DNA from: Saussurea involucrata
Taxonomy: Eukaryota; Streptophyta; Magnoliopsida; Asterales; Asteraceae
Direction of reading: 5' to 3'
DNA length: 64,000 nucleotides
Assembly (NCBI GenBank): GCA_033807775.1
Contig: CM066326.1
Span: 88,450,873 to 88,514,872, forward strand
Shown: positions 22,682 through 34,974 of the stretch, in pieces
Position numbering within the stretch: the stretch's first letter is position 1
Layout of the letters: every line of letters starts with the position of its first letter
The notes under the pieces: model-generated
Seen by the model: only the letters and a program-made list of their open reading frames with translations
The model's database searches: none
What the model was told of the DNA's origin: nothing
Program-made: the position numbers and the translations under genes

Positions 22682-24671
22682 ACCATCATCCGTTCGCGTC
22701 GTTCATCACTCCCGTCAGTAAATGCTCAAGATCTTGATGAAGAAATCTTCCCAAGGGCGAACTTTGTGAAACTCCTTGATAACTATCATCACTTGGATCT
22801 CGCGGTTCCTTTCGATTACCGAATCGTCATAGAGATCATCCGCGGTCATCCTCTACTGACTACACTTTCCAAAGTTCAACTCGTGCCAGAAATTTATCTT
22901 CAACAATTCTGGAGCACACTTCGAATCCATCCAACCGACCGAGTACCTAAGTTCACTGCCAAAGTTGACCACTTCGATGTCCGTTTCACAATACGAGGAC
23001 TCAGACGAGTATTAAATCTTCCATATTTCGAGAACTTTCAGGATCCGGTTCCTGAAACACAACTTTTCGAAGACATCAGAAGTCTTGGATACCAAGCCCC
23101 CGACAATGCTGTACTTACTGGTTCATCGCAGTTTAGACGCAACTACCTTCCACGACTGTATTACTCCATATGCTCAATATTCAACCGTTGTATGACATCT
23201 AAGCATACCGGAGTCGATAAGACAAATCTACCCACCCTACGCATGTTCCATGCCTTTGTGTTCAACCAGAACATCGACTATGCTGTTTTAATCTGGAACG
23301 AGATCATCGAGCTAGTCGCGGAACAATCAAAACCAAAGAAGAAGCGCAACTTCGTGCCTTTTCAGCGATTCTTCCAGATCGTGATTTATCAAGCTATGGA
23401 AGACAACAATGAAATTCCACGATGAGCAGATCACCCAAGAGGCCCAAGCCAATATATGCACTACCTAAGGAATCCTAAGCACCTCAACTTTGCTCATATC
23501 GCCGTACTCAGAGAAGACCTGCTTGTTTATGCTAACCAACAGTCCTGGGTAGTAAAACAATATAAGATAGAGAATGCATTGATGGTCCACCCAGAACCGA
23601 ATGGACCTCCCCACGATGCTAACCCACTAGGAGGTGAGGGTCCGAATGTCGAGGGGGTTCAAGAACACGGGGTTCTTGAACATCGAGGGGTGAGGAAAAC
23701 GAAAAGAAAGAGAGTCGGGAGAAGATTACGAACTGTTGGCCAAACATCTTCCTTGAGACCAGCTCAACCACCTCCTCGACCTCCTCCAGTTAACGTATTT
23801 GATGATGATGTCTCATTGAACGAAGCCTCTTCCGCTGCATCATCTTCTGATGATGATGCAGTTAATCAAGATGATGAGGTAGAACCTTTCTTCCCTCTTT
23901 TTGATGACAATGATGATGATGACTCATGACACGATTATATGGTACATTTGATTCCAAGGCATATGGGAAAGAGACCACATGTCGTGAGTTCATATGCGGA
24001 TTCCACTCGGAACACGGAACTTTTAGACACTGCTACTGATGCCGTCGGTCCTTCAAATATGAACGAAGACGTAGAAGGAGAAGTAGAAGTAGAAGTAGAA
24101 AATGTAGTTAGTGGTGAAATACGAGGAAGAAAAGAAATGAGTGAAGCTGTAAAAGAGTCGGACAAAGTTTTAACTACCGACTCTACCCAACCTGATCTAA
24201 GCCGGGTAGCCACATCATCTACCAACGAGCGTTCGTCGCCGTTGTGTATTAAACCAGCCATGGTGAGCCCAGCCATGCATTGCACAGCCCCACTCAGCCA
24301 CTCATCAGTCTCTCAATAGACTGATGTTTCACTTGCCACAGGGGAGTTAGCACAAACGCTATCGGCGACACACTCGGTGTCTGCCGGTATTGAAACAGGT
24401 AGGCTCTTGCCCCGGCCACCGCCATTTATTCAAAGCACTCAGAGTCTAGGGCCTTTTGGTACAACATCCTTCCCTAGGACACATTTGATGGCACAACACC
24501 AAGTTGTGGGCTTTCGTGCCCCAACCGGAACACCCCGAGTTAGGCCGCCATTCGTTGGTGCCTCGCGAGGACAGGTTGGAAGTCCTGCCATGGTTAACAC
24601 CGCGCCAGCCATGAACACAAGTCGTGTAGCTATAGCTACCACGACAACCGAAAACCTATGTGGTTCGGGAG
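22682..24671 (+). pseudogene. Extra ORF of SIRE-like Copia element, broken by three in-frame stops
   Basis: The frame continues from 7924-7959 and runs to about 24671 with TGA at 23423, TGA at 23927 and TAG at 24317, and no frameshift. The N-terminal part (EEIFPRANFVKLLDN, FDYRIVIEII, PEIYLQQFWSTL, IRGLRRVLNLP, RLYYSICSIFNRCMTSK, FQRFFQIVIYQAM) resembles a very abundant uncharacterised protein family encoded downstream of pol in composite-plant Copia elements. Then come a basic stretch (RKTKRKRVGRRLR), a proline run and a long acidic tail. The last part is Ser/Thr/Pro-rich. It is fused at 24671 to antisense gag. Function is unknown; in SIRE elements the same place holds an env-like ORF, but I see no signal peptide or membrane segment. 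Confidence 0.75.
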
Positions 24672-24815
24672 TTAGATCAACTGCTTGTGATTAAACTTTT
24701 GCTTCAGGAGCTGACATCTTGTCCTTGAGAGTAGTAGTTTCCTCTGAGCTTGCCTTGGGTTTGTCTGTTGATAAATCATTCCAACCCATATATTCTAGCG
24801 CGAGATAATCATCCA
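24671..24815 (-). pseudogene. gag: Truncated gag start of element B (about 45 codons)
   Basis: On the minus strand the frame begins MDDYLALEYMGWND right after the leader and stops at a mutated codon (AKV then TAA) before joining antisense extra ORF at 24671. The segment 24671-24803 is a direct duplicate of 3915-4042. It shows the native gag start that was lost at 4045. Confidence 0.85.
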
Positions 24816-26537
24816 TTGTTACCTGAAAATTTGAAATGTTGGATCGTTAACAGATACTTCGTGAGAAGTATAATTTGTGCGTTTGTACGATCAGAGAAAA
24901 CACGATTAAAGTCAGAAAAATATTTCAAAAATAAAAATTGAAAAACAAATTGTAAATTTATCTCCCAAAAATTAATTCCGAAAAATTAATGCGGAAAACT
25001 GGATTTTAAATCGACAAACCTGCAAAACACGAAAAAGATATATCAGTTACGTTTAATTGCAAGCTAAAACTGATAAAATCGACGAAAAATGAAAAATAAT
25101 GAAGAATAAGGACTAAAACTGACAACTTACAAAACTAAAATGAAAAACAAGGACTAAAAGTGTAAAATACTATCACTAATAAAAGACAAGGACTAAAAAT
25201 GACAAAAATTCTAAAATTAATTCTCAAAGGACTAAAAATGAAAAAAAAAAACTAAAAAATTATAAGTCTAGGGACTAAAACTGTAAAAATTGAAAGAGAA
25301 ACTACAAGGACTATTTTTAACAAAAACCTAAATTCTAACTATGGGGACTCAAAGTGACAAATCCTGAAACTTTAAGTCCAGGGACCAAAAGTGACAATAC
25401 CTAAACTCTTAACTAAACTTAACGGAAAACTTAACCAAGGACCAAATTTGTAAGAAAACCAACTGGAAAAACTAACGGACTGTTAACAAAACTTAACTAA
25501 CCTAAACTAACTGACTCTAACTAACTTAGGACTAAAAAGTAACAAAAATTAACAAAAATAACGGACAAACTAACTGTTGTTAACGGTTCTAACGAAAAAG
25601 GACCAAAAATGTAACAAATCTGACGGAGTATTAACGAAATCCGTTAGTACTGTTCATCATCACCCCAAACACGATCTGAGTATTATATCATCAAACAACT
25701 GATTTCCACGAAAAAATAACGAGATCTGCACCATTCCGGCGACTTTTGAACTTTCCGGTGGGGTTGCGATAACCTGTTGCGATATCGCAACTCTGTAGTT
25801 GCGACAAAAACGAAAGTTCCGATAAAACACTTCACTTGCGAGAAGAAAGTTGCGATATGAGCCAAGTTGCGACACAGATGAACACCGACGATTTTTCACG
25901 ATTTTCCGGCAAAGAGAAGCAGTTTCCGGCGATATCTGATATTTTTCGGCGAAACTTTCAGATTGCTTAACTCCCTGATTTGTTGTCCTTTCTCGATTCT
26001 AAAACTTGCAACCTTCTCGAAATCACCAGCCAAACAGATATGTGAAACCAAATCTGTCGAAAACACACCTACACATCAAAATCGATTCATGCCTGGTGAA
26101 ATTCTCGATGAACAGTAAGTCGACCTACACATCTTCAAAGCACAGATTAAATGCTGATTTTTCGAGACTGAATATTGCAAACTGTTAGAAATCGAAAACA
26201 ATATCGATCTGTGAAGTCTATACGGTCAAAACATAGCCCAAAACTGAGGATCGATTATCATCAACGAACAAGCTTCGATGAACACTGTTAGCTTCCATAA
26301 ATTTCAAAAACTAATGAGATGTTGTTGAAAATCAATTCTGAAATTTGCAATGCGATTCAAAACATCAACAATATAGATTTGTAAACAAAATCAATCCAAA
26401 AACACAGACAATTTCTAAATTTTTGAAAAATTTCAATAAAAACTCAAAAACTTCAAAAACTCATCAATTTCTCAAAAAATGATAAAAAATATAGGAATTG
26501 ATGCACAAATTCATCTCTGTTTGGCTCTGATACCAAT
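24816..26537 (-). other. Element B 5' leader
   Basis: About 1.7 kb without a credible ORF. From the primer site inward it contains the gttgcgata hairpin motifs (25765-25875) and a diverged ~45-55-bp array built on 'agggactaaaactgacaa' (about 25080-25480). Element E has the same order (52886-54656), so this is a conserved leader layout. Confidence 0.8.
26522..26536 (-). promoter_or_regulatory. Primer-binding site of element B
   Basis: Minus-strand TTGGTATCAGAGCCA directly follows the LTR end. It fixes 26538-26799 as a 5' LTR on the minus strand. Confidence 0.88.
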
Positions 26538-26799
26538 TGAGAATGATTCAGGTAACAAGATTAACACATAAAACACTTGAATTTAGATTGAGAAATGTAG
26601 AAGATGAGAATTAAGAACAATTTCTCTTGGAGGCCACTCTCTCTCACACACACTTGATAGCTATACACAAATGACCTCATTCACAAAACCCTAACATTTG
26701 GGTTTATTCACCTTTGACCCTCACAACACCTAGATTGACTTTGACTATTGTTGACTTTTTACAATTAGCATAAATCTTGAATACAATAGTGTACTAACA
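26538..26799 (-). repeat. Element B 5' LTR (262 bp)
   Basis: Plus-strand ends TGAGAATG and CTAACA. It differs from the 3' LTR of copy 2 (57516-57776) at only a few sites, including ggtttattcacc versus ggtttatatacc; on the sense strand this changes a TATATAAA box to GAATAAA. TSD agctg follows at 26800-26804. Confidence 0.9.
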
Positions 26800-28213
26800 A
26801 GCTGATTAAAACAGAAAGAGGGTGTTAGAACAGAGTTAAAAGAATACGAGAACTTTGCACCAACCACTTTCTGAGCCGGGCAACCATATTACTGATTGGT
26901 TCACATTCTTTGGTGACCATCATTGAAACAGGAAATTAGCCCATGCCAACTCTTGCATTAAACCCCACCAGCTACTCATTTCTTTCTCAACAAAGAAATG
27001 TTTCAATTTTCTTAGGGATGCAGCATATTATCTATCTAATCTTCACTCGGAAGGTTTGGAAATTGAAAAGAAGGAAGTTTGCCCCCACCTTTGCACTTCA
27101 ATCATGCACATTGAGTTCGTGGAAAACTTGTTGTTGTCTCAACAGTTTACACAATTTGAGCCTATTGTTCAAGCATAAGTTGCTTCAATCATTTCTACAC
27201 TTGCACGTACACACAAGGAATAAGTTTTCTTGTCATAACGTTCATAGAAATTCCTTAGTGTTTTTCGATGATTGAATGGAACCCCTGGAGGAGTGAACAT
27301 CAAAAAGCTCTTTTCCAAAGTACATCCGTTGTACTAAGTGCCTTTGTGTAACTTACAGGCATTTTAACTGTCTCATTCGTTGATTCAGGGTTACAACTTT
27401 CATATTATCTGAATTTGAAAAGATTTGGATAAACATTTTTGGAATTGACGGTTAAACATATCAAGAGGAGGAGATTATTTCTGGTATTCAAAGACTGCTG
27501 AAACTGAAAAAGAATTTTGATGATTATGATGCTCACAATCATAAAAAATGGGGAGAAATATCAAACAGAAGAAAAGGGAAAGATTTCAATTTCCATGTAA
27601 GAGATATTTGTCAAAGTCGAAGAAGTTCAAGATGTTTCGAGATGTTCAAAGAAAGGTAAAAGTTCAGAGTTCATTATTGTTTAAATGTGTGAAGATACAA
27701 AGACAGTTCGTGCTTAAAGATAAATCAAGAATGTTTTAAAGTTCAAAGCCCGTTAAACCTCAAATCCTGTTCATAATTTAAAGACTGAATAAATTTTCCA
27801 AAAGTCAAAGCTGCAAAGATCGAAGATTCGAAGATATAAAGATTTTGTTTTGAAGACCTTGATCAATGCTACACAAATTTGAAGTTCGTGTTTCAAGACT
27901 GTTGACTATTTGACTTTAAAGAGCCTAAATGAAGATTAAAGCCGCCAAAGTGGATTCTTGAAGATAAAGCCTATGTGAAGATTAAAGAGCTGAAGACTAT
28001 CGTCATAATTTTTTAAATCTTGAATCCATAGGGGGAGATAGTACACAATGTATCCAAGATTTAGGGCTAATTGTAATTAGTCAATATTAGTCAAAGTCAA
28101 GTATCAATTAGGTTTGGTCAAAGGTATATAAACCCAATTGTAAGGGTTGTGAGGTGTAGCTAGGTGAGAGAGAGAGCACACAATAGAGGTCATTTGTGAA
28201 AAAGCATACTGAA

Positions 28214-28244
<31 letters not shown>

Positions 28245-28354
28245 TAGAGAGAAGGCCTCCAAGAGAAAGAAATTGTTCTAAATTCCTATCTTGTTCATTT
28301 CTCCTCTCAATCTAGTTCATATTTGGTTTAATCTTGTTACCTGAATCACTCTCA
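26800..28354 (+). mobile_element. Element E, right part (gag-only Copia, 3' region and 3' LTR)
   Basis: From 26805 the sequence is the plus-strand equivalent of B's 3' region (compare the reverse complement of 540-720). It begins exactly where 57510 breaks off in homology, so B inserted into E here. It contains purine-rich runs and the purine tract atagggggagat just before the 3' LTR (28039-28354). ORFs here are short and shared as relics only. Confidence 0.85.
28039..28354 (+). repeat. Element E 3' LTR (316 bp)
   Basis: Begins (tg)tagtacacaatg with the first bases damaged and ends CTCTCA. Contains TATATAAA near 28127 and a (TG)n microsatellite at about 28216-28241. It is about 106 bp longer than the 5' LTR at 52676-52885. 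The 5 bp after it, ctttt, match the 5 bp before the 5' LTR, ctatt, at four of five positions. Confidence 0.85.
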
Positions 28355-28359
28355 CTTTT

Positions 28360-28540
28360 ATTATTGTAATTTTTAATAATGGTTTTGTAATTATAATAAG
28401 TAGTTTTTATTATAAAAGTATGGACCGTTTCATGATTGGGATTGAAAGGTTTATAAAATGTGTAGGAGAGAGAAAACTGATGTGGGAAAGAGAGAAAACT
28501 GATGCGGCTAAACCATGAACCTCTAAAGAGGTTCATGATT
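28360..28540. mobile_element. MITE H, right part (Harbinger-like)
   Basis: Ends attggggatgctc followed by tta. The left end gagcatccccaatgg preceded by tta is at 51573. The 3-bp TTA duplication and inverted ends fit Tourist/PIF-Harbinger MITEs. Element E interrupts it. Confidence 0.75.
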
Positions 28541-28543
28541 GGG

Positions 28544-29239
28544 GATGCTCTTAGCGAGCATCATTTAATGCATGCTGACGGTATGGACCATATACAAAGT
28601 GACATGCAAAAAAAGGGCTTTTGTAATTTATAAATTGTAAGACTATATCATTAATGTTGAAGTTTCGAATTGAATAAATTGTCAGAATACTTAGAATATT
28701 GTTTGATTGATTTTGATTTGATCTGCAATATTCAAGTACTACAGTATATTTGTTCTTTCAGATAAACACTCTGTTTGTAAAGAGATGTCATTATTATCCA
28801 AACCAACCAGATGTACGCCATAACCAACACGACCAACAGATCAACAGACATTTTCTCTCCTCGGGGTCTCGAATTTACTGCTTAAAGATCTTCCGGCGAA
28901 CCCGCAGTGAGACCAAAATGTTCAAATTCTCAAATAAACACATTAAAACGGGTAAAAAAACAACCATCGAAAAATAAGAGAGACGTATAAAAGTAAAAGG
29001 TTGGATTTACAATAATGTGAGCCCTGAATGTTTATAATGTTTTCGTGAGACTATGTAAACAACATTGAGTATTCACAATGTTTAATATGAAGTTTCGGTA
29101 TTATTTTGTGATCTTACGAGTCTCACAAAAACATGATGGTCTCACGTGAACCCAACCCTCGATAAAAATGTTCAAGTGATAATTCCCAAGATCCTAGGTT
29201 CATTCTTACTTAATTAGGTTAAATCTTTTATTTTTAGCG
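28544..29239. other. Intergenic stretch, nothing assigned
   Basis: No ORF over 75 codons and no repeat ends that I can pair. It separates MITE H from the Mutator-like element K and may be old host intergenic DNA 3' of the globulin gene. Confidence 0.5.
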
Positions 29240-29399
29240 GCAAGAATAGGGAAAAGTCTAGAAAAACCCAATGGACTTTCTTGCTTGGAATGATTAAGTC
29301 CTTGGACAATTTTTAGAACAAATAAACCATTGGACTTGTTAAAACTCATTAATTAAATCCTTAGACTTTACAAACATCACTAGTACAAAAAAGGTCTTT

Positions 29400-31080
29400 T
29401 GTGACGGTTAAAAACCGTTACCGTAGGTATACGGTAACGGTTTTCGTGGACATAAAAATCGTCACCTATCTTGCCGTCACTTTTGGTACACTTTTGGTTA
29501 CGTTCAGAAAACGTTACCTAAACACATCAAAAATCGTTACCATAGGCTAAAACCGTCACCTTAAATGTATAAAAAAATTGTTTATTTTTCTAAAACCGTT
29601 ACCATAACATAACATACAGTGACATTTATTTATAAAAACTGTCACCGTAGCATAACATATGGTAACGCTATTTAATTAAAATCGTCATCGTAGCATGACA
29701 TGTTTGACGTTTATATTCAAAAACCGTCACCGGATCATGGCATATGGTGACGTTTATCAAAATCGTGACCATAGCATGACATTACAATGACATTCATTAT
29801 TCAAAATCGTCACCATAGCATAACGTACGGTGACATTTATTTCTCGAAATAATCACTAAAACATGACATATGTTGACATTTCTATTTAAAAACCATGACT
29901 GTAACGTGAAGTACAGTGACGTTTATTTTTAAAACAGTCACTATAGCATGACCTACGTTGACGTTTATATTTAAAAAACATGATTGTAGCATGGCATAAG
30001 GTGACGCTTATTTTTCATAATCGTCGCTGTAACACAATATATGGTGGCGTTTATTATTTAAAATCGTCACAATAGCATGATATATGATGACATTTATTTG
30101 TTGGAACTGTTACCATAGCATGACAGACGGTGACGTTTATTTTTTCAGACCCGTCATTGTAATAGGACATATTGTGACGTTTATTTTTCAAACTTGTTAC
30201 TATAGTACGACAATGGTGACGTTTATTTTCGAAAATGTCACCATAGTCTTACGTATGGTGATGGTTTTGAAAACAAAATCGTCAACGTACCACGACATAA
30301 TGTGACACATATTTTCAAAAGTGTCACCATACCACGACATACTCAACGTTTATTTTTCAAAACCATCACCGTAGAGTGACATACAATGACATTTATTATT
30401 CTAAACCGTCACCATAGTTGGACCTAAGGTGATGTTTTTTTAAAAAAAAAATTGTCATTTTAGCACAACATAAGGTGAGATTTATATTTCTAAACCGTCA
30501 CTGTAGAATGACGTAAAGTGACGTTTATTTGTCAAAACCATCATTATAGTATGACCTATAGTGACGTTTATTTGTCAAAAATCATCACTGTAAAGTGACG
30601 TATGATGATGTATATTTGTCAAAATCGTCACTGTAAAGTGACTATAGTGACGTTTATTTGCCAAAATCGTAAGCGTAACATGACCTACAGTGACTTTTAT
30701 TATTCAAAACCGTCACCGTAACATAATGTATGGTGACGTTTGTTTTTCAAAATTGTCACCGTAGCATGACGTACATGGACATTTGTTTTCAAAAACCGTC
30801 GTCGTAGCATGACATTTAGTGACATTTTTTTTAAATCGTTGCCGTAGTATGACATACGGTAACGTGTATTTGTCAAAACCATCACCGTAACATAACATAC
30901 GATAACGTTTATTTTTCAAAAACCGTTACTGTAACATGACAAAGGTGACGCTTATCTTTTCAAATCGTTACTATAACTTGACGTAAAGTGACGTTTATTT
31001 ATTGAAAAACAACATTGTAACATGTTTATTATTCAAAACAGTCACCATAGCATAATATACAACGACGTTTAATTTTGGGG
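29400..31080. repeat. CACTA left subterminal repeat array
   Basis: About 28 diverged units of roughly 60 bp, of the type gtgacgtttatttttcaaaa + ccgtcaccgtagcatgacat. Each unit is itself partly palindromic (cgtcaccgta / tacggtgacg). In CACTA elements such repeats are binding sites for the TNPA protein. Confidence 0.88.
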
Positions 31081-31089
31081 TTTATACTG

Positions 31090-31629
31090 AAAGAAGTTTT
31101 AATAATATCTATCAAAAATAAAAACTAAAAGAAGTTCAAAATGATTAGCAATATATAAAAGCCATTAAGATAATATTAATAATTATATGAATAATGTATC
31201 CAAAGACAAAAAAATAAACAAATTCATTGTGCCTGAAAGTTTGTTTCTAAACTATATTAAACTTATGCATCATCTAAACCAATATTTTTCTTGTTAAACG
31301 TACTCCTTGTATTCTTTGACATCTTTAGCTGATTAACAGTTGTGAATCTCTTTTTTGTCTTCTTATTTTTTTTCTCTTTATACTCATCAGAAGTGGTTTG
31401 CGGTACCTGTAACAAGATACAAGTTGAACCAACATATAAGTTGTATAAAATATAATGGTAATAAGGTCTTTGTGGATAGTGGTCATTCTAAAGGCTCAAA
31501 CCTTTTGCATGAGTTCCCAACATATAAGTGTATAAGATATAAGGGTAATCAAATATTTAGTATCTGGATACCATTGTTGTATACATTAAAACATGCAAGA
31601 TTATCCATTAAAACAAATGAAGAGCTAAA
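31090..31629. other. CACTA interior, nothing assigned
   Basis: AT-rich, with no ORF that I trust. It lies just 3' of the TNPA-like gene segment and may include its untranslated tail. Confidence 0.4.
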
Positions 31630-32197
31630 TTAGATAAACAGTTGACCTTTTGAGTCCGGGATCACGAGGCTTTTTGGCCAAGCCACAAAACTTCCATAAG
31701 CGTCTTCTACAGTCTTGTGCTCACCCGATTGGATGGGTAAAAATGAAGCTGATTTTACTATTTTGTCAACCGAGACTTTGTAACAATCAGCCTGAAGTGG
31801 AACTCCACGAACAATCTGTGGTGAAGATGAGTAGATGATAGTCCCATGTGCAAAAATGTTTCTTGGCTCTGGATGTGCCAATTTGCATTTTATATTCTGT
31901 AAAAAAACATATTCCATGTGAACTTCGTAAAGTTCAATGTTAAAAAAATTATAAGACATCTAAAGAACATACTAGTGCGCCTTCATTTGTCAACACTTGA
32001 GATAACGCAGTCTTAGATTGTTGTGAATTTATAGCAACAGTAGCGTCCTTCCAATATACCGGGATGTGATCTACCTCTAAAGATTGTCGAGGTTTCTTTG
32101 ACGATTTAGCAATAGTGTCGTCATGAGTAGATCTATCAAAGTGGTTGCTTGTTGCAGGAGTTTCGTGTGAAGCTGGAAGACCACTTGTCAAAGATTT
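31630..32197 (-). pseudogene. TNPA-like CACTA protein, last two exons
   Basis: Exon a, 32197-31973, follows an acceptor ctttccag and ends at donor ggtatgt-like 'ctagtatgt' (GT at 31972). The intron is about 76 bp, ending ttttttacag. Exon b, 31896-31630, joins in frame. Exon b has HGTIIYSSSPQIVRGVPL, DCYKVSVDKIV, LPIQSGEHKTVEDAYGSFVAWPK, the signature of the plant En/Spm (Ptta) transposase-associated protein C-terminus. That protein binds the subterminal repeats in known CACTA elements. Upstream exons are missing or unrecognised; the left palindrome arm may hold the gene's beginning (33875-33488). Both exons are free of stops. Confidence 0.65.
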
Positions 32198-32507
32198 CTG
32201 GAAAGTGTTTATACAAATATTAGATATTGCACGACAGTTTACTAAGGGGTTGTTTGTTTACCTCTTAATAGTTCCATTAAGAGGCAACCTCTAAATCATT
32301 AAGAGACGAATCTTGTTTGGCAAAACCCTCTGAATGATTTTGTATATTGGGTCTCCCTAAACCTTTCAGCACCCTAATTTCATCATGAACAATTACCAAA
32401 CAGCCGTATTTCATTTTGCACTATATCATAAGAGCCTCTTAATCATTCTGACCACTTCATCACTCTACACGAAGCCATTCAGCAACTGCCACTTTTGATT
32501 AGTAGTA

Positions 32508-34943
32508 TTTTAAGCTTATCCCCAATTACTCTTTTGTTCCATGGGGTTTGTTGCAATTTGATTTTCAATAAGAGCCAAAGCTCTTTCTCTTTTAAACAGC
32601 AAACAAAATCCAAGCAGGCTAAGGCTACAAATTGTTTAGTAACTTCATTAAAGAAATAGAAAGAAAAAAAAGGATTACATGCAAGCAAGCAAGCAGCTCC
32701 TCCCAAACAAAACACAATGAAATATGTCAAAGTAAAAATGAACATGGACAAAAGGCAGAAATGACAAGCAGGCAGGGCCCTCCCTAACTCTATAGTCGAA
32801 AACAGGACTCTTGGAGATCAACTGATATGCTATGTATATGTCTGTTTAATCCTTACCCTCTTACTTAAATTCATCAAAATCTAGAAACAAATAATTAGAA
32901 CTTAAACATATATGTCAAACAAACAAAGGTGAAAACGAAAAATTTGAACAATTACAAGAAACTTAACAAAAATATTACCAATTATAAAAAAATTAAGACC
33001 CTATCAGTATGCAATATGTACTGTTATTGCATGCTTAATCCATTGAAATTGGCTATTAATAGTCCTAATTAACTGGTACCTTAGCACTTTCTCATCATTT
33101 TCATTTTCCAAGGAGTAATCAAAGTAAAATATGGTGATGTACACACTATGGAAACTGCTACCGTTTGAAACATTTTGCAATCAAATGGTTGTAGTTTAAG
33201 TACAACAACAATTGAGGCTCACAGTATGGTACTTTTAGTTTATTTATAGCCATTGAAAGGAGTTAAACTGTTAAGCCAACTTTGTGGTGTTGTATATAAT
33301 TTTATTCCAATAAAGAACCAGCAGAAGAGCTATGCATTTACCTTGTATTCTTGCAATTCTCTTTCCAAATATCAGGTCAATCAACCATAATAACCTTAAA
33401 TTATATATACCAATTGATTTGCAACATTCAATACTATAGCATCATAAAAATAAAGACGAGGAGAACAGAGTGTAAGCAAAGCAATAATCAAGATTTAGGG
33501 TCCGGTTTGTCGGCTTCGAAATTGAGATGTAGAGGAGAAGAATTACCAAGTTCATCATCACCATTGCTACCAGATTCAAATTCTTCCTCAACATCTTTAC
33601 TGCTTTCTTCAAGCTCAAACCCATCATCCTCGTAATCCGACTCGTCCCCATTTGAATGCACTGGTTTTTCCTAAAGAACAATAAAGAATAGAGACAAAGA
33701 ATTATGCTAGAAGAAATAGTAGAAAAAAAAGATTTATGCTTGAACAGAGTAGAATACAACTATACAATACATAAGAAGATTTGGGTTTTTAGGGTTCAAC
33801 AACGCGGTAACATTCCCGCCCCAATTTTGTAGAGATACATACCATTTTTGCATCCGAGAATCTATGAGATAACATTCACTCGACCTCGTTGTAATCTTGT
33901 ATCGAATTTGAGAAGAAAACGGCGATTAGGGTGAAGGGCGATGGCATCTGGAAGAGAGAATTAGGTTTAGATTTTTTGAGTAATTCCTTAATTTACTACT
34001 TTTTTCTAAATAAACCGTATAATATCAATATATCTAGGGAAATTTATTAAAATGCCCCAAGTTTAAAATCGGTTGTCAAAATGTCCTAAATCTCTTTAGT
34101 TTTGCAAAAATGTCCCATTTTCCTGCGATTGAGTCCGTGATCGCAGACCCGGCCAATTGGCCTGCGATTGGGAGGCCGCGATGGGAACAATATCCTGCGA
34201 TCCACACAATTGTTATATATTGATTTCAAAGTTACATTTCATACCCCTATAATTATTTACTTAGTTTACTTTATACGTTTTACTTTTCTAATTTTAATTT
34301 TACACATTCATCATATTAACACATATACTCGTATATTAACTAAAATACGTTAAATATACGTTTTAATTTTAACAAGTTACACCATTATAATCGTCTCGTC
34401 GATACATTTGAAATGAGCCCAATATTGAATGTTTTTGGATTTAATTATTTTATTATTTGGTACATCGAAGCGGTACAAATACTAAATCTTAAAATCTTAC
34501 CTCACATTTACTATTTTTACTATATTATAAAGCATTTATGAAAACTCTTAAAACAACTCATAAAGCTTCATGTACTGCTATTTAATGTTAATTACTTAAA
34601 ATCTCTTATAAAATATTTACTATATTTTTTAATATCATAAAAATTAGTATTTACAACTTATTACTACATAAGTACAATTTTGAAACTCTACATTTGAACT
34701 ATCTAATAAAACTAATTGATAAGTAATTATCAACTGAAACTAAGGGTGTGCAAAACTCGATTAGTCTGAAATCCGAAACCGAACCCGAACCATTAATAAG
34801 ATGTTCTTTGCAAAATCCAAATATCCCAAAATCCGAAAATCCGAAACCAGATTCTTGGGAGGATATATGGGTTCGGGTTTGATCTTTGGACCCAACCCGT
34901 CTGAAAACCCGAAATAATATACATATATATTTAAAATGTTATA

Positions 34944-34970
<27 letters not shown>
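32508..34970. repeat. Left arm of long palindrome inside CACTA
   Basis: Inverted copy of about 35770-38221. Paired coordinates sum to about 70,729-70,738 over the whole arm, so there are almost no indels; by eye the arms are about 97% identical. The arm holds a small spliced ORF, a terminus of a Mutator-like family (GGGAAATTTATTAAAAT at 34038) with gatcgc-rich sequence, and ccgaacccgaa repeats. Confidence 0.93.
33488..33875 (-). CDS. Small two-exon acidic ORF, left palindrome arm (71 aa)
   Basis: Exon 1, 33875-33843, encodes MLSHRFSDAKM; a donor gtatgt follows. The acceptor ctttag precedes exon 2, 33670-33488 (EKPVHSNGDESDYEDDGFEL... to DPKS and a stop). The 5' side has a CT-rich leader with a short upstream ORF (MPSPFTLIAV). 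The product is acidic, with no domain I recognise. It points toward the TNPA-like exons at 32197, so it could be the first part of that gene, or a captured host fragment. The mirror copy has G for E, R for S and S for P changes but keeps frame and splice sites. Confidence 0.4.

Positions 34971-34974
<4 letters not shown>

Larger units (their letters stand above)
1..26799 (-). mobile_element. Element B, copy 1: rearranged SIRE-like Copia LTR element (3' LTR lies left of the window)
   Basis: On the minus strand the order is 5' LTR (26538-26799), primer site, long leader (24806-26537), first codons of gag (24671-24805), then a segment in the opposite orientation holding the extra ORF and pol (about 24670 down to 4042), then a long gag (4045-2204) and a 3' noncoding part. 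The 3' LTR would lie about 780 bases left of the window, judging from copy 2 at 57516-57776. The base after the LTR starts the TSD agctg (26800-26804), which recurs before copy 2's 3' LTR (57511-57515). Element C interrupts the extra ORF. Without C the element is about 12.9 kb. Pol lacks protease and most of integrase, so the copy is not autonomous. Confidence 0.85.

Noticed and set aside
30084..30305. ORFs in the CACTA subterminal arrays
   Set aside because: They are produced by the repeat unit and have no protein-like character.
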